A stretch of 64,000 nucleotides of DNA from Vibrio mimicus (GTDB taxonomy: Bacteria > Pseudomonadota > Gammaproteobacteria > Enterobacterales > Vibrionaceae). Positions within the stretch are counted from its first letter, which is position 1. Every line of letters starts with the position of its first letter. The notes below the pieces were generated by a model, which was not told the DNA's origin, did not search any database, and saw only the letters and a program-made list of their open reading frames with translations. The stretch is from the NCBI RefSeq assembly GCF_019048845.1, contig NZ_CP077426.1:1411501-1475500 (forward strand). Reading direction: 5' to 3'. A program made the translations under genes and the position numbers. Shown piece after piece: positions 37,305 through 46,977 of this stretch.

Positions 37305-38966
37305 ATGGCAACTCCTCCTTTTTCAGAACTTAAAGTATTGATCATTGATGATGCCCCGATCGTGATCGCCAGTTTGCGCAGTATGCTGCTTAAACTGGGT
37401 TTTTCCGAACCAAATTTAGTGTGGAGTAAAAGCCCACGCGCTGCGGTATTTATGGCTGGGCGGCAGAAGTTTGATATTTTTATTTGCGATTATAATTTCG
37501 GTAAAGGCTTGAATGGTAAGCAGGTTTTTGAAGAGTTAAAACACTACAAACTCATCAAACAGGAAGCGGTTTTTGTTTTGGTAACAGGCGAAAATTCATC
37601 TTACGTGGTGCATTCCATTTTGGAGCTCAAGCCGGACGAATACATACTTAAGCCCTTCAACATTTTGACTCTGCAAGAGCGGTTAACCAACGCGATATCA
37701 CGCAAACATGCACTTAAAGCTCTGTATCAAGCTGAGCGAGATGGGGATGCTGAGTTAGGTTTGAGTTTGTGTGATGAACTTGAGCCTTTCCATGCCGAAT
37801 ACTACTTTGTGATCCAAAAATTCCGTGGTGATTTTTTAACGAAGTTGCGCCGTTTTGACCATGCGCGAGAGGTCTATCTAGAAACGTTAGAGCACAAAGA
37901 TTTTGATTGGGCAAAAATCGGTCTTGCGAATGCTTTAAAGCAGACTGACAGGCAAGTGGAAGCGGCGCAAGTCATCCAAGATTTGCTCGCCAGTGCGCCA
38001 AACAATGTGCGCGCGCGGGTAGAGGCTGCCAGCATCAGTTTAAGTAATAATTCCATTCCTGAAGCCATTCACCACCTGCAGATCGCTAACCAAATTGTGC
38101 CAGGGCATTCTGATCGAGAATGGGTTCTGGCTAATTTGTGTTTGTCAGTAGGGGATACCGTTTCAGCGCTTGAGCGTTACCGGCTGTATGTGGAAATTAA
38201 CAAAGAGACCCATCGTAATACTCATCAAATGCACCTTAATTTTATCCGTATTCTGTTGTACGCCGTGCGGCAAGCACCATCACCACAACGGGAGCAATGG
38301 TTGCAGGAAGCGAAATCGATCCTCAAGGGGCTTTACGATAAAGGCCAGCATGAGGAATTACTGCCACAATTAGAGTTAGTGGCAGCGCATCTTGCATTGG
38401 AAGAGGGTGAATATGGCATTTCGGTGGATATTTTAAACAAAATTTACCGCGCCAAACCGTTCGAGTTATTTGAAGAGCGCTACCATTTTACTTGGCTACT
38501 CAATGTGATGGGGTTCGATTCAGAGTTTGCCAAATGTATTGGTTGGTGCAACGAGGCGCTTTTGAATCAAGAAACGTGCATTGTTTTAGAAAGCCAAATT
38601 GCCTTAGGGAAATCATTGAAACAGAGTAACCTCGATAAACTGGAATGGTTGGAACAGCGCTATCATGCATTATGTAATAAGCAACAAACCATAGATACGC
38701 TGCTTGAGATCTACATGGATATTTTGCATCGTTGTCCAACCTTACGTACCGTGTGTATGAAAGTGGTAACCATTTTGTCGCGTTACTGGCCACATAAACT
38801 CAGTGAGAGTGAAGCGGAACAGCTACTCAAACGTTGTCATCGCACCATTCAGCAATTAATGAGTGAAGAGGAGTTGGCTAAGGCCGACTATGCCGGTCTT
38901 TATAAAAAAACGATGAGTTTTCGTCATCGATACCAAGCTGCGCAAGCTGAATCCGCTGAAGTTTAA
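37305..38966 (+). CDS. vieB: Response regulator-like protein VieB
   Basis: Third member of VieSAB; published work describes VieB as an inhibitor of phosphotransfer from VieS. The 553-residue product has an N-terminal receiver domain (about 8-130) with VLIIDDAP, the Asp in FICDYNF, a Thr in VLVTGE and the Lys in ILKPFN. An all-helical region with TPR-like repeats follows to the end. No DNA-binding or enzymatic output is seen. It ends the operon at a bidirectional terminator. Confidence 0.94.
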   Translation: MATPPFSELKVLIIDDAPIVIASLRSMLLKLGFSEPNLVWSKSPRAAVFMAGRQKFDIFICDYNFGKGLNGKQVFEELKHYKLIKQEAVFVLVTGENSSYVVHSILELKPDEYILKPFNILTLQERLTNAISRKHALKALYQAERDGDAELGLSLCDELEPFHAEYYFVIQKFRGDFLTKLRRFDHAREVYLETLEHKDFDWAKIGLANALKQTDRQVEAAQVIQDLLASAPNNVRARVEAASISLSNNSIPEAIHHLQIANQIVPGHSDREWVLANLCLSVGDTVSALERYRLYVEINKETHRNTHQMHLNFIRILLYAVRQAPSPQREQWLQEAKSILKGLYDKGQHEELLPQLELVAAHLALEEGEYGISVDILNKIYRAKPFELFEERYHFTWLLNVMGFDSEFAKCIGWCNEALLNQETCIVLESQIALGKSLKQSNLDKLEWLEQRYHALCNKQQTIDTLLEIYMDILHRCPTLRTVCMKVVTILSRYWPHKLSESEAEQLLKRCHRTIQQLMSEEELAKADYAGLYKKTMSFRHRYQAAQAESAEV

Positions 38967-38989
38967 CTGCCCTTGTAGAAGGGCAGTCT
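38966..38989. terminator. Bidirectional terminator between vieB and the collagenase gene
   Basis: ACTGCCCTT-GTAG-AAGGGCAGT, a nine-pair stem that begins within the vieB stop codon and lies 6 bp before the convergent collagenase stop. Confidence 0.8.
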
Positions 38990-38994
38990 TAGGG

Positions 38995-41415
38995 TTAATT
39001 GAAATAAGCGACCATGTCAACGCTATCACTTATGGCTTGTGCATTTAATGAAAAATGCAGATAGCCGGCTTGAGTGACTGGAATGCTAAGGTATTCATTA
39101 CTGCCTTTATTGTTTGAGGCGTGATCAAACTGCTCGCGAGTTGGCCAATATGTTTGAGCGGCAAAGAGATCAATATCGCCTTGATTCTGTATTGAAGCGG
39201 TGAGCAAAACCTGTACTTCAGTCACCCCTTCCGGAACATAAATAGCGACATATCGTTGTTGGTGTACGGTAAGGTGTTGGGATTGCCCCGCCTCTAATAG
39301 CAAAGGTGCAAGATCATCTTTGAACTCTGGATGCTCATTGGATTGTTCTGTCACTAAATGAGCATTGAGCGTCACTGCTGAGTAATCTGAACGCCCAGCA
39401 ACGCTTAAGTAGTAACGCCCAGGTTTGATATAACCATCTTGCTCAGGTTTGAAGGCAATCAACTCATTGCTACCGTAAGTAAACTCGCTCACTTGATAAT
39501 CATAGTAATGGGCGACTTGCTGATAACTCATGTAAAGGTCGGCATCACCATCACCTGAAATGGAAACCTCAAACTCGCGGCTATGCTCTGGAACATCCAC
39601 ATAAAATAGGTGTTCACTGTAAGCCTGTCCGGTTAGGGAGAGAGAGGTGTTAGCGACGAATTGTGCTACGGCTTCCGGTTGTGGTTCTGGGGCTGGCGGT
39701 ACTTCCGGTGTTTCTGGGGTGACACTCTGCACGGTATCCAGCCAAGTCTTAAACTCAGCATTATAACTATCGCCCATGGTTTTGACGGTTTGTGCCCACA
39801 GTGCAAATTGGCCTGTGCGTGATAGTGCCAGTAAACTTTCCACCTCTTGTGGATGCTTTTCTAGCATGAAACGTACAGCTAAATATCCCCAACGATAGAT
39901 ACGATTGGTATTGTGCGAGTAAGTGGTTGCAAAAACATCGGTAAGGCTCATTTTCCCTTGTGAGATAAGCTCCACCGCGGCTTGATAATCCCGCTTGTAA
40001 TGCATGTATTCAGCAAAGCCTTCTATCCACCATACCATGTGTCCGCTGGCCAAATTATCACTGAATGAACCATATTGATTGAAGCGTAGATCTAAGTAAT
40101 GGGTGTACTCATGTTCTAAATTGAGTATCGACAGTTCTGCATCGTTGGCATAGCGGTAGGCAATAAAGCGTGCTTGGTTGCTGTGATCGGCTGGATTACC
40201 TTCTAAATATTGCCCACCGTTATCCGTGCTATTACCAAACAGGAACGAAGAGTAGTTGACGTAAGTATCATGATTGGCAAACACCACCACTTCGACTCGA
40301 TTATTGTGGTCATTTGCAACAGGAGCAAAGCCTGTATTGGTAACTTGATGAAAATCAGCCTCTTTCTGATTGAGGATGTCACAAGCTTGGGCTGCTTGAG
40401 CATCAGACAGATCTTGCGAGCGAATGATCGCAGGTCCTTGGCATTCAAAACGATGAGGTAAAATACGCGCGGCTAAATCACGTTTGGCATTTTCAAGATC
40501 AATGCCCAGCTCTTGCAACGCATTCGGAGCGTAGTAGCGAAGCATCTCAACTGCAGCGAGCCATAATTTATCGTGTTTACTTCCCAAAGGATAACGAGCG
40601 ATCATCTGCTGCATCACCTGCAAGGCTTTCTGTTTAGTGACGGCATCAGGGCTGACGAGTAGACGGCCGGTTTCGCGCAGTGCGTTGTAAACCAAAAATT
40701 CAGCCTCAGTCTCTAAGGCCCATTCATTATCCAGTGCGAATTTATACAAAGTATCAATGTGTTGTGTGTTGGCTGCGAGATAGTGATAAAACTCCGCATT
40801 CGCTATGTGACCAGACATCGCGCGGAATAAGTTATTTAAACCATCCACCCATTGAGTATCTTGTGCGGTGGTTGGATTAAAACGTTGGAGAGCAGCAACC
40901 ATGGCATCCATGGTGAGAGGCAACTGTTTCACATTATCCACCATCAAGCTCAGGCTTTTCATTGCCCCCACTTGTTCGCGGCCTTGATCAAAGGCATTAG
41001 GGTGACGCAAGAAACGGTCAATCGAGCGAGCAAAACGTTGACTCAAACCTTGAGAATAGGGCTGATTGCCGGCGTTATAACGCACGTAATAAGCCGCACG
41101 AATAAATTCACCGTAATTTTCTAAGCGGCGAGCTTGCTCTGCATCACCCGTGTAGCGAGCAATTTCGGCATCCAAGACCATCTGTAGGTTGGAGAGAGAA
41201 GCCTCGCTGTAGATGTTTTCCAAGGTGGTTGTTGGAGCATAAAACCAAGCACTATAACAAGAGTGATTAGCTGCGGCGATTTTGGCCGGAAGATCGCGCG
41301 CTTGTTGCAGTTCCGATATTTCACACCCCGCCTGTGCATAAGTAACATGAGAAAACCCAGCAGCTAAGCAAGCTAAAGCGAGACGATGACGTTGAAAGCG
41401 TTTTTGAGAGTACAC
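38995..41415 (-). CDS. Microbial collagenase, peptidase family M9
   Basis: Secreted zinc metalloprotease that cleaves collagen, 806 residues with a signal peptide ending near VTYAQA. An N-terminal helical activator region (about 40-320) precedes the catalytic domain with the HExxH zinc site ([10 protein letters not shown], His about 434 and 438) and a glutamate helix EGFAEYMHY about 25-30 residues on. The C-terminus has a proline-rich linker ([15 protein letters not shown]) and two PPC-type beta domains (about 590-700 and 710-806). It corresponds to the collagenase next to vieSAB in V. cholerae. Export is likely by Sec and type II secretion. Confidence 0.93.
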   Translation of the reverse strand: MYSQKRFQRHRLALACLAAGFSHVTYAQAGCEISELQQARDLPAKIAAANHSCYSAWFYAPTTTLENIYSEASLSNLQMVLDAEIARYTGDAEQARRLENYGEFIRAAYYVRYNAGNQPYSQGLSQRFARSIDRFLRHPNAFDQGREQVGAMKSLSLMVDNVKQLPLTMDAMVAALQRFNPTTAQDTQWVDGLNNLFRAMSGHIANAEFYHYLAANTQHIDTLYKFALDNEWALETEAEFLVYNALRETGRLLVSPDAVTKQKALQVMQQMIARYPLGSKHDKLWLAAVEMLRYYAPNALQELGIDLENAKRDLAARILPHRFECQGPAIIRSQDLSDAQAAQACDILNQKEADFHQVTNTGFAPVANDHNNRVEVVVFANHDTYVNYSSFLFGNSTDNGGQYLEGNPADHSNQARFIAYRYANDAELSILNLEHEYTHYLDLRFNQYGSFSDNLASGHMVWWIEGFAEYMHYKRDYQAAVELISQGKMSLTDVFATTYSHNTNRIYRWGYLAVRFMLEKHPQEVESLLALSRTGQFALWAQTVKTMGDSYNAEFKTWLDTVQSVTPETPEVPPAPEPQPEAVAQFVANTSLSLTGQAYSEHLFYVDVPEHSREFEVSISGDGDADLYMSYQQVAHYYDYQVSEFTYGSNELIAFKPEQDGYIKPGRYYLSVAGRSDYSAVTLNAHLVTEQSNEHPEFKDDLAPLLLEAGQSQHLTVHQQRYVAIYVPEGVTEVQVLLTASIQNQGDIDLFAAQTYWPTREQFDHASNNKGSNEYLSIPVTQAGYLHFSLNAQAISDSVDMVAYFN

Positions 41416-41513
41416 AGTAACACCTATTTATTATCAATATATTGGAGGTGTGGGTTATACGTCTCGCCATTGACTCAGTGAAACTAATTACATAGAAACT
41501 ATGAGGTTAATTC

Positions 41514-41541
41514 AGAAAATAGAGTCTTAACTCTATTTTCT
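41514..41541. promoter_or_regulatory. AT-rich palindrome upstream of the collagenase gene
   Basis: AGAAAATAGAGT-CTTA-ACTCTATTTTCT is a perfect 12-pair inverted repeat between the mipA-type gene stop and the collagenase start, centred about 110 bp before the collagenase start. It could terminate the upstream gene or be an operator. A near copy of its core lies at 46753-46768. Confidence 0.6.
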
Positions 41542-41606
41542 GTGAGGGAAATAATGTGAATTCATCACCGCAATGAATCAAAATTTAAGATAGGAGTAGC
41601 CTATTT

Positions 41607-42350
41607 CTAAAGATTAAAAGTGTAGGCGACACCCCAAGTGACATCCCATCCCAACTCTCTTTGTAGTAAGGGGCTCGCCGAGTCATGGTGCTCCAATTCA
41701 ATTTTTGCAAGGCTAATCCAACGATTGCCAAAGTCGTAAATACCAATCAACCCCGCTTGATAAACCCAAGTGCTTGACGCATCAAAGGCGGGTAAACGAG
41801 AGCGGCCTGATTCCGCGGAGGAAACGGAGTAAAGATGCTGTGAAAGTTTTGCATCGCGATAATCTGCTTCTACGTAAGGTGTAAGCGTCAGTTGTGATAT
41901 TGGTGTAGTAAAGCTGCGGCTTAAATGCAATTGCACTTCATAACCATCATGTACGTTGGTGACATCATGCAAGTAAGTGATTCTTGCCCCAACGGTACCA
42001 AAGGTAATACCTAGCTCACCATTGCCTTTGCGTTCGTCGATACCTGATGGGATTTCATCAAAGTCTTGGCTAACTTCAGCAAACCGCCACTGTCCACTTA
42101 AGCCAAACCAAGGATGAAATAGGGTAAGGTTGGCCAATGAACCATCCACAAAGCCATATTGACCGTTATAAAAAAGATTAGGCTCTAGTGAGAATCCGGC
42201 CTCTTCGCTTTGTGAACGAAAAACTGATTCGCCATAAACCAAACTACCGCCTACAAAAGCATAGTCATAGTAATCGGGTTGTTCAGTCGCGTAAGCCGAT
42301 GGCATGGCCGCGAGAAGAGGCAAAGTCAGTAATGGAATGTTGAGCTTCAT
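41607..42350 (-). CDS. MipA/OmpV family outer-membrane protein
   Basis: Predicted outer-membrane beta-barrel of 247 residues. The start MKLNIPLLTLPLLAAMPSAYA gives a clean signal peptide, while the longer reading does not. Alternating beta strands run throughout (DYYDYAFVGGSLVYGES; NGELGITFGTVGARITY) and it ends with Phe-Asn-Leu (WGVAYTFNL), a barrel C-terminus. Members scaffold murein enzymes or act as porins or adhesins; the role here is not fixed. It is transcribed in the same direction as collagenase, across 190 bp. Confidence 0.85.
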   Translation of the reverse strand: MKLNIPLLTLPLLAAMPSAYATEQPDYYDYAFVGGSLVYGESVFRSQSEEAGFSLEPNLFYNGQYGFVDGSLANLTLFHPWFGLSGQWRFAEVSQDFDEIPSGIDERKGNGELGITFGTVGARITYLHDVTNVHDGYEVQLHLSRSFTTPISQLTLTPYVEADYRDAKLSQHLYSVSSAESGRSRLPAFDASSTWVYQAGLIGIYDFGNRWISLAKIELEHHDSASPLLQRELGWDVTWGVAYTFNL

Positions 42351-42472
42351 TATTATGGTCTCCTGATTGTGAGTGCTAAGCCGTACGACTAAGGGCGATA
42401 ACGCCACATCGTGGGTATATAGAACTTTTCAGCAGACAATTTCTTTCCTAACTATTGAATGAAGTTATGAAA

Positions 42473-44257
42473 TTAATCGGTAGACCACACATTGCGAATA
42501 TCTGGCCAGCCCCAATTGGTCAATTCAACATCATGCAAAACGCCATGAAAGCGCAAAGTCTGGCGATGATGAAAAAGAGGGGCGAGCCAGGATTCACTAA
42601 CCAACAAAGAAGCAATCGGTTCGAGTTGATGTAGGTAGTCCTGTAATGGTACTTGCTCACGAACAGTGTCTAATTGCTGAATTAACCACGCCTTATCATT
42701 TGGCGAAGCGCACGCATGCAGTATGGGATTACTAAATAGCATGGCAAAAGCGGACGCGTGGCGGTTGTCATCCAGATTGATGTTAGTGAGCACCAAATTT
42801 TCATTTAATTCCCCCTTCCGCGCTCGCTGATTGAGTTCACGGTAGGTATAAGTTTGGATCTCTAAAGTAATACCTTGTTTAGCCAACAGTCTTGCTATGG
42901 ATTGAGCGCAGATTTGCAGTGCAGTGTAGTTGTACAACGCAAGGGTCAGTTTTCTCGGCAGAGTAACATCTGGTGCGGGGGATTTTAGTACCGCACGCCA
43001 CAAAGGAAGTAAGTTTTGAGCCGGCTCAACGCCAAATATTACCCCTTGTTGATTCATTTCTTCTTCAATCGATCTGGGATTGAGTATCTCACTCAGTAAG
43101 TGCGCTTGTGCTTGAGTGAGCGGGTTTGGGGCTTGCTGATTAAATAACACCATTAAACAGCCATCTTCGACTCGGCTCTGATGTTGAGTAGAGGAAAGAA
43201 GGTGAGAAATTCCCGTTACCGAAACTTGGTGATGGCAGCTTGCCGTTTTGGCTTCGGGCTGATTGGTTTCAATTAACGGCTCGTTTAAACGCTCTTCATC
43301 CACTCGCCAAATGGTGACGCGATCAGTCAGTGCTCGACAGCCATAAAACTGACTAAAGGCTTTCAGTTTTAGTTTGTTGTTGGTGTGCTCTTGCACTTCA
43401 AATGGACCACAGCCAACGACAGGAATGATCTGCTCTCCATGGTATTGGCTGTCATTAATCTGGCTTACAGGCTGAATCGCGTATTTCACCCCAGAGATCA
43501 TCCCAGCAAAACCGGGGTCGGGTCGTTGCAACTTAAACACCACTTTAAACGGTGTTGGTGCATGAATATCGGTGATATGGGCTAATTCGTCTTGATGTGT
43601 CTCTAGGCTTGAGAGCTTAGCAAACAGGCTGACAATGGTGTTTGCATCAATCGCGATGCCGTTATGAAAGGTCAATTCTGGGCGCAGGTAGAAAGTCCAT
43701 TGCCAAGTTTGCAGATCATAGTGCCAGTGATGTGCTAATTCTGGTTGAACCTGTCCATTGGCATCCGAACTGACTAGGCAGCTGTAAATTTGGCGAATCA
43801 AAAACCGCTCACTGCTACGCTGAGGAAGGTGGGGCAATAAAGGTTCAAAAGGGCGCTTATAGGTAAGTTGAATGTGCAGGCGGCCTTCTTGCAAACTCGC
43901 CCCCGAGGTTTTTTTCAGCAGTTTGGCAAAGGCGATTTCATCGTTATCTAAAATCACCATCGCTTTCTCATATTTACCGAGCTGGACTCGCTTCGCCGCG
44001 AGCTCTTCTTTGAGTTGTATGAGCTCAATGTGTAAATGCAGCAGGGAACGATGATGTCGTCCAGCCTTGGGAGCCCAAGTTAACCAGCCAAACTGATTTA
44101 AGCGCGCTAATACATTTCTGGCATGACGCGGGCTAGTAAATAACCGTTCAGCCAGTTCTGGCAAAGTGGTTTTGATATCACAACCCACACCCAATGGCGT
44201 TAGGCGAGCGTAGTAGCGCAATAAATTGAGGTCGGACACGATCATCCCCGTAGCCAT
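42473..44257 (-). CDS. SgrR-type transcriptional regulator with SBP_bac_5 domain
   Basis: Cytoplasmic transcription factor of 594 residues without a signal peptide. An N-terminal winged-helix SgrR_N domain (about 8-115; LTPLGVGCDIKTTLPELAERLF) is fused to a solute-binding SBP_bac_5 domain (about 165-590; PELAHHWHYDLQTWQWTFYLRPELTFHNGIAI). In E. coli SgrR senses sugar-phosphate stress and activates the divergent small RNA SgrS. Here too a divergent transcription unit adjoins it. An alternative start is four codons downstream (MIVSDLN). It could also be a general peptide- or sugar-sensing regulator. Confidence 0.87.
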   Translation of the reverse strand: MATGMIVSDLNLLRYYARLTPLGVGCDIKTTLPELAERLFTSPRHARNVLARLNQFGWLTWAPKAGRHHRSLLHLHIELIQLKEELAAKRVQLGKYEKAMVILDNDEIAFAKLLKKTSGASLQEGRLHIQLTYKRPFEPLLPHLPQRSSERFLIRQIYSCLVSSDANGQVQPELAHHWHYDLQTWQWTFYLRPELTFHNGIAIDANTIVSLFAKLSSLETHQDELAHITDIHAPTPFKVVFKLQRPDPGFAGMISGVKYAIQPVSQINDSQYHGEQIIPVVGCGPFEVQEHTNNKLKLKAFSQFYGCRALTDRVTIWRVDEERLNEPLIETNQPEAKTASCHHQVSVTGISHLLSSTQHQSRVEDGCLMVLFNQQAPNPLTQAQAHLLSEILNPRSIEEEMNQQGVIFGVEPAQNLLPLWRAVLKSPAPDVTLPRKLTLALYNYTALQICAQSIARLLAKQGITLEIQTYTYRELNQRARKGELNENLVLTNINLDDNRHASAFAMLFSNPILHACASPNDKAWLIQQLDTVREQVPLQDYLHQLEPIASLLVSESWLAPLFHHRQTLRFHGVLHDVELTNWGWPDIRNVWSTD

Positions 44258-44455
44258 TTCATGTGTGGCTATTGTAGTGAAAATTTGGATGTTTAATGGA
44301 GAAAACCTGAACTGACTTTGTTCCTCATTTCTGCCATTTCTAGGCTTTTTTTGCCGATAGTTGGCCGTTTAAAAACGAATACGGAGCAAATGAAAAGAAA
44401 TTGCTCTGTTTTTTGAGTTCCGTAATTGAGGAGATAATGGGGGTATCAAAGTAAG
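44258..44455. promoter_or_regulatory. Divergent intergenic region of the SgrR-type regulator
   Basis: 198 bp between the regulator gene and a small ORF with a good ribosome site. It should contain both promoters and, by analogy with SgrR, its binding site. No clear palindrome was found. Confidence 0.4.
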
Positions 44456-44469
44456 AAGGAGTGCTGTGT

Positions 44470-44652
44470 ATGTTCAATGAAAAAGCGAATGAGCCAGCCA
44501 CGATGGCGACCTACTATCAGCGGCGGTTGGAGCAAAGTAAGACGACACTGGAACGGATGGCTTTGTTTGCGTTATTTGAGCTGTTGTTTACTCGTGTGTC
44601 TGATACTACAGCTGGTGATAACCAACGGCATCATCACAGCTCCCTACACTAA
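44470..44652 (+). CDS. Small protein encoded opposite the SgrR-type regulator
   Basis: 60 residues from ATG 44470, with an AAGGAG ribosome site eight bases upstream, which argues for real translation. The sequence is MFNEKANEPATMATYYQRRL at the start, then an amphipathic helix (LERMALFALFELLFTR) and a His-rich tail. No family is recognised. Its place is that of SgrS/SgrT relative to SgrR in enterobacteria, but I cannot claim homology. A DUF-type Vibrio small protein is equally possible. Confidence 0.5.
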   Translation: MFNEKANEPATMATYYQRRLEQSKTTLERMALFALFELLFTRVSDTTAGDNQRHHHSSLH

Positions 44653-44658
44653 TAACCA

Positions 44659-44715
44659 GCAGCACTCGCCACATTGCTCCTGATGCTTCCCCCAAGCCAA
44701 GGTCGCGAGTGCTGC
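44659..44715 (+). terminator. Long-loop hairpin after the small ORF
   Basis: GCAGCACTCGC and GCGAGTGCTGC form an 11-pair perfect stem with a 35-base loop, followed by a pyrimidine run (TTTCCTCTTCCCTCTTCTC). It starts 6 bp after the stop of the 60-residue ORF. It may be a terminator or the 3' structure of an RNA. Confidence 0.6.
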
Positions 44716-44835
44716 ATTTCCTCTTCCCTCTTCTCATTAAAGAGAAATGCGTGGTGACTTTGTGAGCACCTAACCAATAATAAACTAACGATTTAGTTAA
44801 AATCTCGCATCTAACCCAATCAGAAGGAGTCGGAA

Positions 44836-45444
44836 ATGGCCATTCGTAATGTGGTATTTGATGTTGGCAATGTGATTGTAAAATGGGCACCGCAAGAGAT
44901 TGCCCAACTGACTTTTGGTGAGGGGGAAGAAAGTGCTGTTATGGCGAAAGCAGTATTCAAAAGTGAGTTTTGGCGTGATTTGAATAAAGGAAAATACGCC
45001 GAGGCTGAGGTTAAACGCGCACTTCATCAGCAATTAGGGCTTTCTCTTGATGCGTTAGATCAGCTTTTTTTCCATATTAAAGAGACACAAGTGCTACTTC
45101 CGGGAACTCAAAAGCTGATGGATGATCTTCTCCAAGCGGGTTATCGTCTCTATGCGTTGACCGACAATGTGAATGAAATTGTTGCTTATTTGAAAGCTCA
45201 ATATGATTTTTGGCCTAAATTTACAGGCGCGGTTGTGTCGAGCGAATGTGGCCTTCTCAAACCAGATCCGGCGATTTATCAACATCTTGCACAAAGCCAG
45301 CATTTGGATCCGCAAGAAAGTGTTTTTATGGATGATATGCCCGCGAACGTTGAAGGGGCACGCCAACAGGGTTTCCATGCCTTTCAATTTATGGATGCCG
45401 AGCAAGCAAGAAAAGAGCTTGTAAAGTTAGGGCTAAATTTTTAA
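44836..45444 (+). CDS. HAD-superfamily hydrolase (YihX-like)
   Basis: Cytoplasmic phosphatase of 202 residues with an AAGGAG-type ribosome site. The HAD motifs are: I, FDVGNVIVKW (residues 8-17, second acidic residue replaced, as in the YihX group's DxGNV form); II, YALTDN; III, Lys in GLLKPDPAIY; IV, VFMDDMPANVEGA. YihX of E. coli dephosphorylates alpha-glucose-1-phosphate, so a sugar phosphate substrate is plausible and would suit the neighbouring SgrR-type regulator; this is inference. Confidence 0.88.
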   Translation: MAIRNVVFDVGNVIVKWAPQEIAQLTFGEGEESAVMAKAVFKSEFWRDLNKGKYAEAEVKRALHQQLGLSLDALDQLFFHIKETQVLLPGTQKLMDDLLQAGYRLYALTDNVNEIVAYLKAQYDFWPKFTGAVVSSECGLLKPDPAIYQHLAQSQHLDPQESVFMDDMPANVEGARQQGFHAFQFMDAEQARKELVKLGLNF

Positions 45445-45482
45445 CGCACAGTGATCGTGCGGTGATGTGATATTTCGTTTTT

Positions 45483-45516
45483 ACCCAAGGCAGGCGTGAG
45501 CTAGCCTTGGGTTTAT
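45483..45516. terminator. Terminator between the HAD gene and the lipoprotein gene
   Basis: ACCCAAGGC-N12-GCCTTGGGTTTATT, a nine-pair stem with a short T run, between convergent genes. Confidence 0.8.
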
Positions 45517-45535
45517 TGTCATCCTTAAACCACGA

Positions 45536-46723
45536 TTATTGGGTTGGATTAATCGTCAGTGGTTCAAAGGTTGCCACGGCATTGCCACTGGCTGCTGGAT
45601 GATCTGTGTAGGAAGTGTTTTGCATTAGGGTATAAAACACATCCACAAAGTCATCATCGTTAACCAACACACCATCGGGAATGGCTTCAATAATTTTTCC
45701 GGTGATTTGCGCGATGATGGCATAACCCTGAACTTGAGGATCAGGAATCAACTTAAGCACCTCTTCTGCAACTTTAACCAGTTGTTTAGCGAGCTCCTTA
45801 TAGTCAGTGCCATCATCTTGCTCCATCAGTACCATATCGGCAGCGCCCCAACGGTAACGAGACCAGTGAATAACGACCTGATTTGGGAAATAATCTTGTT
45901 GATCGTAATCCAGATAAGGCATTTCAATGAGGTCGAGCGTTGGTTTATCTCGGCTTGGATCCACCCCTGTCACCAAAGCATAGATTTCGGCACGGCCAGA
46001 AATCCAAGGTTCTTTGTCATCCTGCAAACGGATTTTCTTTAACACAGTCGTCGAAAGTGGGGGAGTACTTGCATTGGCGGAACGGTTAAGTGCACGGGTA
46101 GAAGCTTCAACAGAGCTGCTTTCTTCCGTAGCGAGTTGTGGATCTTGCCCAAGCCGCTGCATTTCGGCACGCATGGCTTGTAAGCCTGCTTTCAGCTCAA
46201 TAGCGCTGTCGTTATCCACAACAAAAACGGGTACATCCGGTAACTGATAAACATCCAGTTGGTGGATTTGCCCATAAACATCAAACGCCTCAATGTATTG
46301 CCATGCATCATCATTACCACTGGGTTCAAAAGCAAATAGTGGGCTTTGACCTTCTTTCCATTCTTGTAACATGGAAGCATCGGCTAAACGCAATTGCAGC
46401 AATTGATCCGTATATTGATCAATGCCTTTCAAAGATCGCACGCTTTTATCGGCAGAGCGCAGTTGCTGGCTGAATTCGTCACTAGGTGCAACGTCGACCA
46501 ATTCAGACACAGAAACACTGAGATTTTCTGCCGTGATCTGCGATTTTAGTGTTTGTGCATAGGCCGCATAGTGTTGGCTGAAGGATTCGGCCAATTGACG
46601 TTTTTGTGCCACGACTGCATCCGCTTTCGCTTGCGAATTGAGTGAGGTGGTTTGCGTTTCTTCTGACTGGCAGCCAAGCAAAGCAAAAGTCAGGAACACT
46701 GCTGTGGAGAGTGGTTTATGCAT
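45536..46723 (-). CDS. Hypothetical lipoprotein
   Basis: 395 residues with a signal peptide and lipobox LLGCQS (Cys 18). The N-terminal half is helical and Gln-rich (about 30-125). The C-terminal half has beta-rich blocks (ISGRAEIYALVTGVDPSRDKPTLDLIEMPYLDYD; NQVVIHWSRYRWGAADMVLME). It ends in a Thr/Asn-rich tail. I recognise no family. The C-terminal part looks like the conserved DUF3103-type proteins of Vibrio, but I am not sure. It is monocistronic. Confidence 0.75.
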   Translation of the reverse strand: MHKPLSTAVFLTFALLGCQSEETQTTSLNSQAKADAVVAQKRQLAESFSQHYAAYAQTLKSQITAENLSVSVSELVDVAPSDEFSQQLRSADKSVRSLKGIDQYTDQLLQLRLADASMLQEWKEGQSPLFAFEPSGNDDAWQYIEAFDVYGQIHQLDVYQLPDVPVFVVDNDSAIELKAGLQAMRAEMQRLGQDPQLATEESSSVEASTRALNRSANASTPPLSTTVLKKIRLQDDKEPWISGRAEIYALVTGVDPSRDKPTLDLIEMPYLDYDQQDYFPNQVVIHWSRYRWGAADMVLMEQDDGTDYKELAKQLVKVAEEVLKLIPDPQVQGYAIIAQITGKIIEAIPDGVLVNDDDFVDVFYTLMQNTSYTDHPAASGNAVATFEPLTINPTQ

Positions 46724-46752
46724 AGATGAACCCTTTTATTGTTGTAGTGAAA

Positions 46753-46768
46753 TAGAGTTTTAACTCTA
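46753..46768. promoter_or_regulatory. Palindrome upstream of the hypothetical lipoprotein gene
   Basis: TAGAGTTTTAACTCTA lies about 37 bp before the start. Apart from one central base it equals the core of the palindrome upstream of collagenase (TAGAGTCTTAACTCTA). A shared operator is possible. Confidence 0.45.
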
Positions 46769-46938
46769 CTTCGCTAAACCTACCACGATTTGTGCGTATT
46801 ACAGAGCGGAAATATTCAGCAAAGTTATCTTTATGGCTCGAGATCAAATTCTGGTGAGGGTCAGTAGATAGGTGAAATACGTGGCTGATTGCGGATAGAA
46901 CTTTAGGAATGGCTGAATAACGTTGAAAATAAAGAATA

Positions 46939-46960
46939 AAGGGCAGAGTTCTCTGCCCTT
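46939..46960 (-). terminator. Terminator of the chemoreceptor gene
   Basis: AAGGGCAGAG-TT-CTCTGCCCTT, followed on the minus strand by TATTCTTTATTTTC; 18 bp after the stop. Confidence 0.87.
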
Positions 46961-46977
46961 AGCCTAATCACCTCATT

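Noticed and set aside
44477..44683. 68-codon frame overlapping the small SgrR-adjacent ORF
   Set aside because: The +1 frame with an AAGGAG ribosome site at correct spacing is preferred; this one has none.
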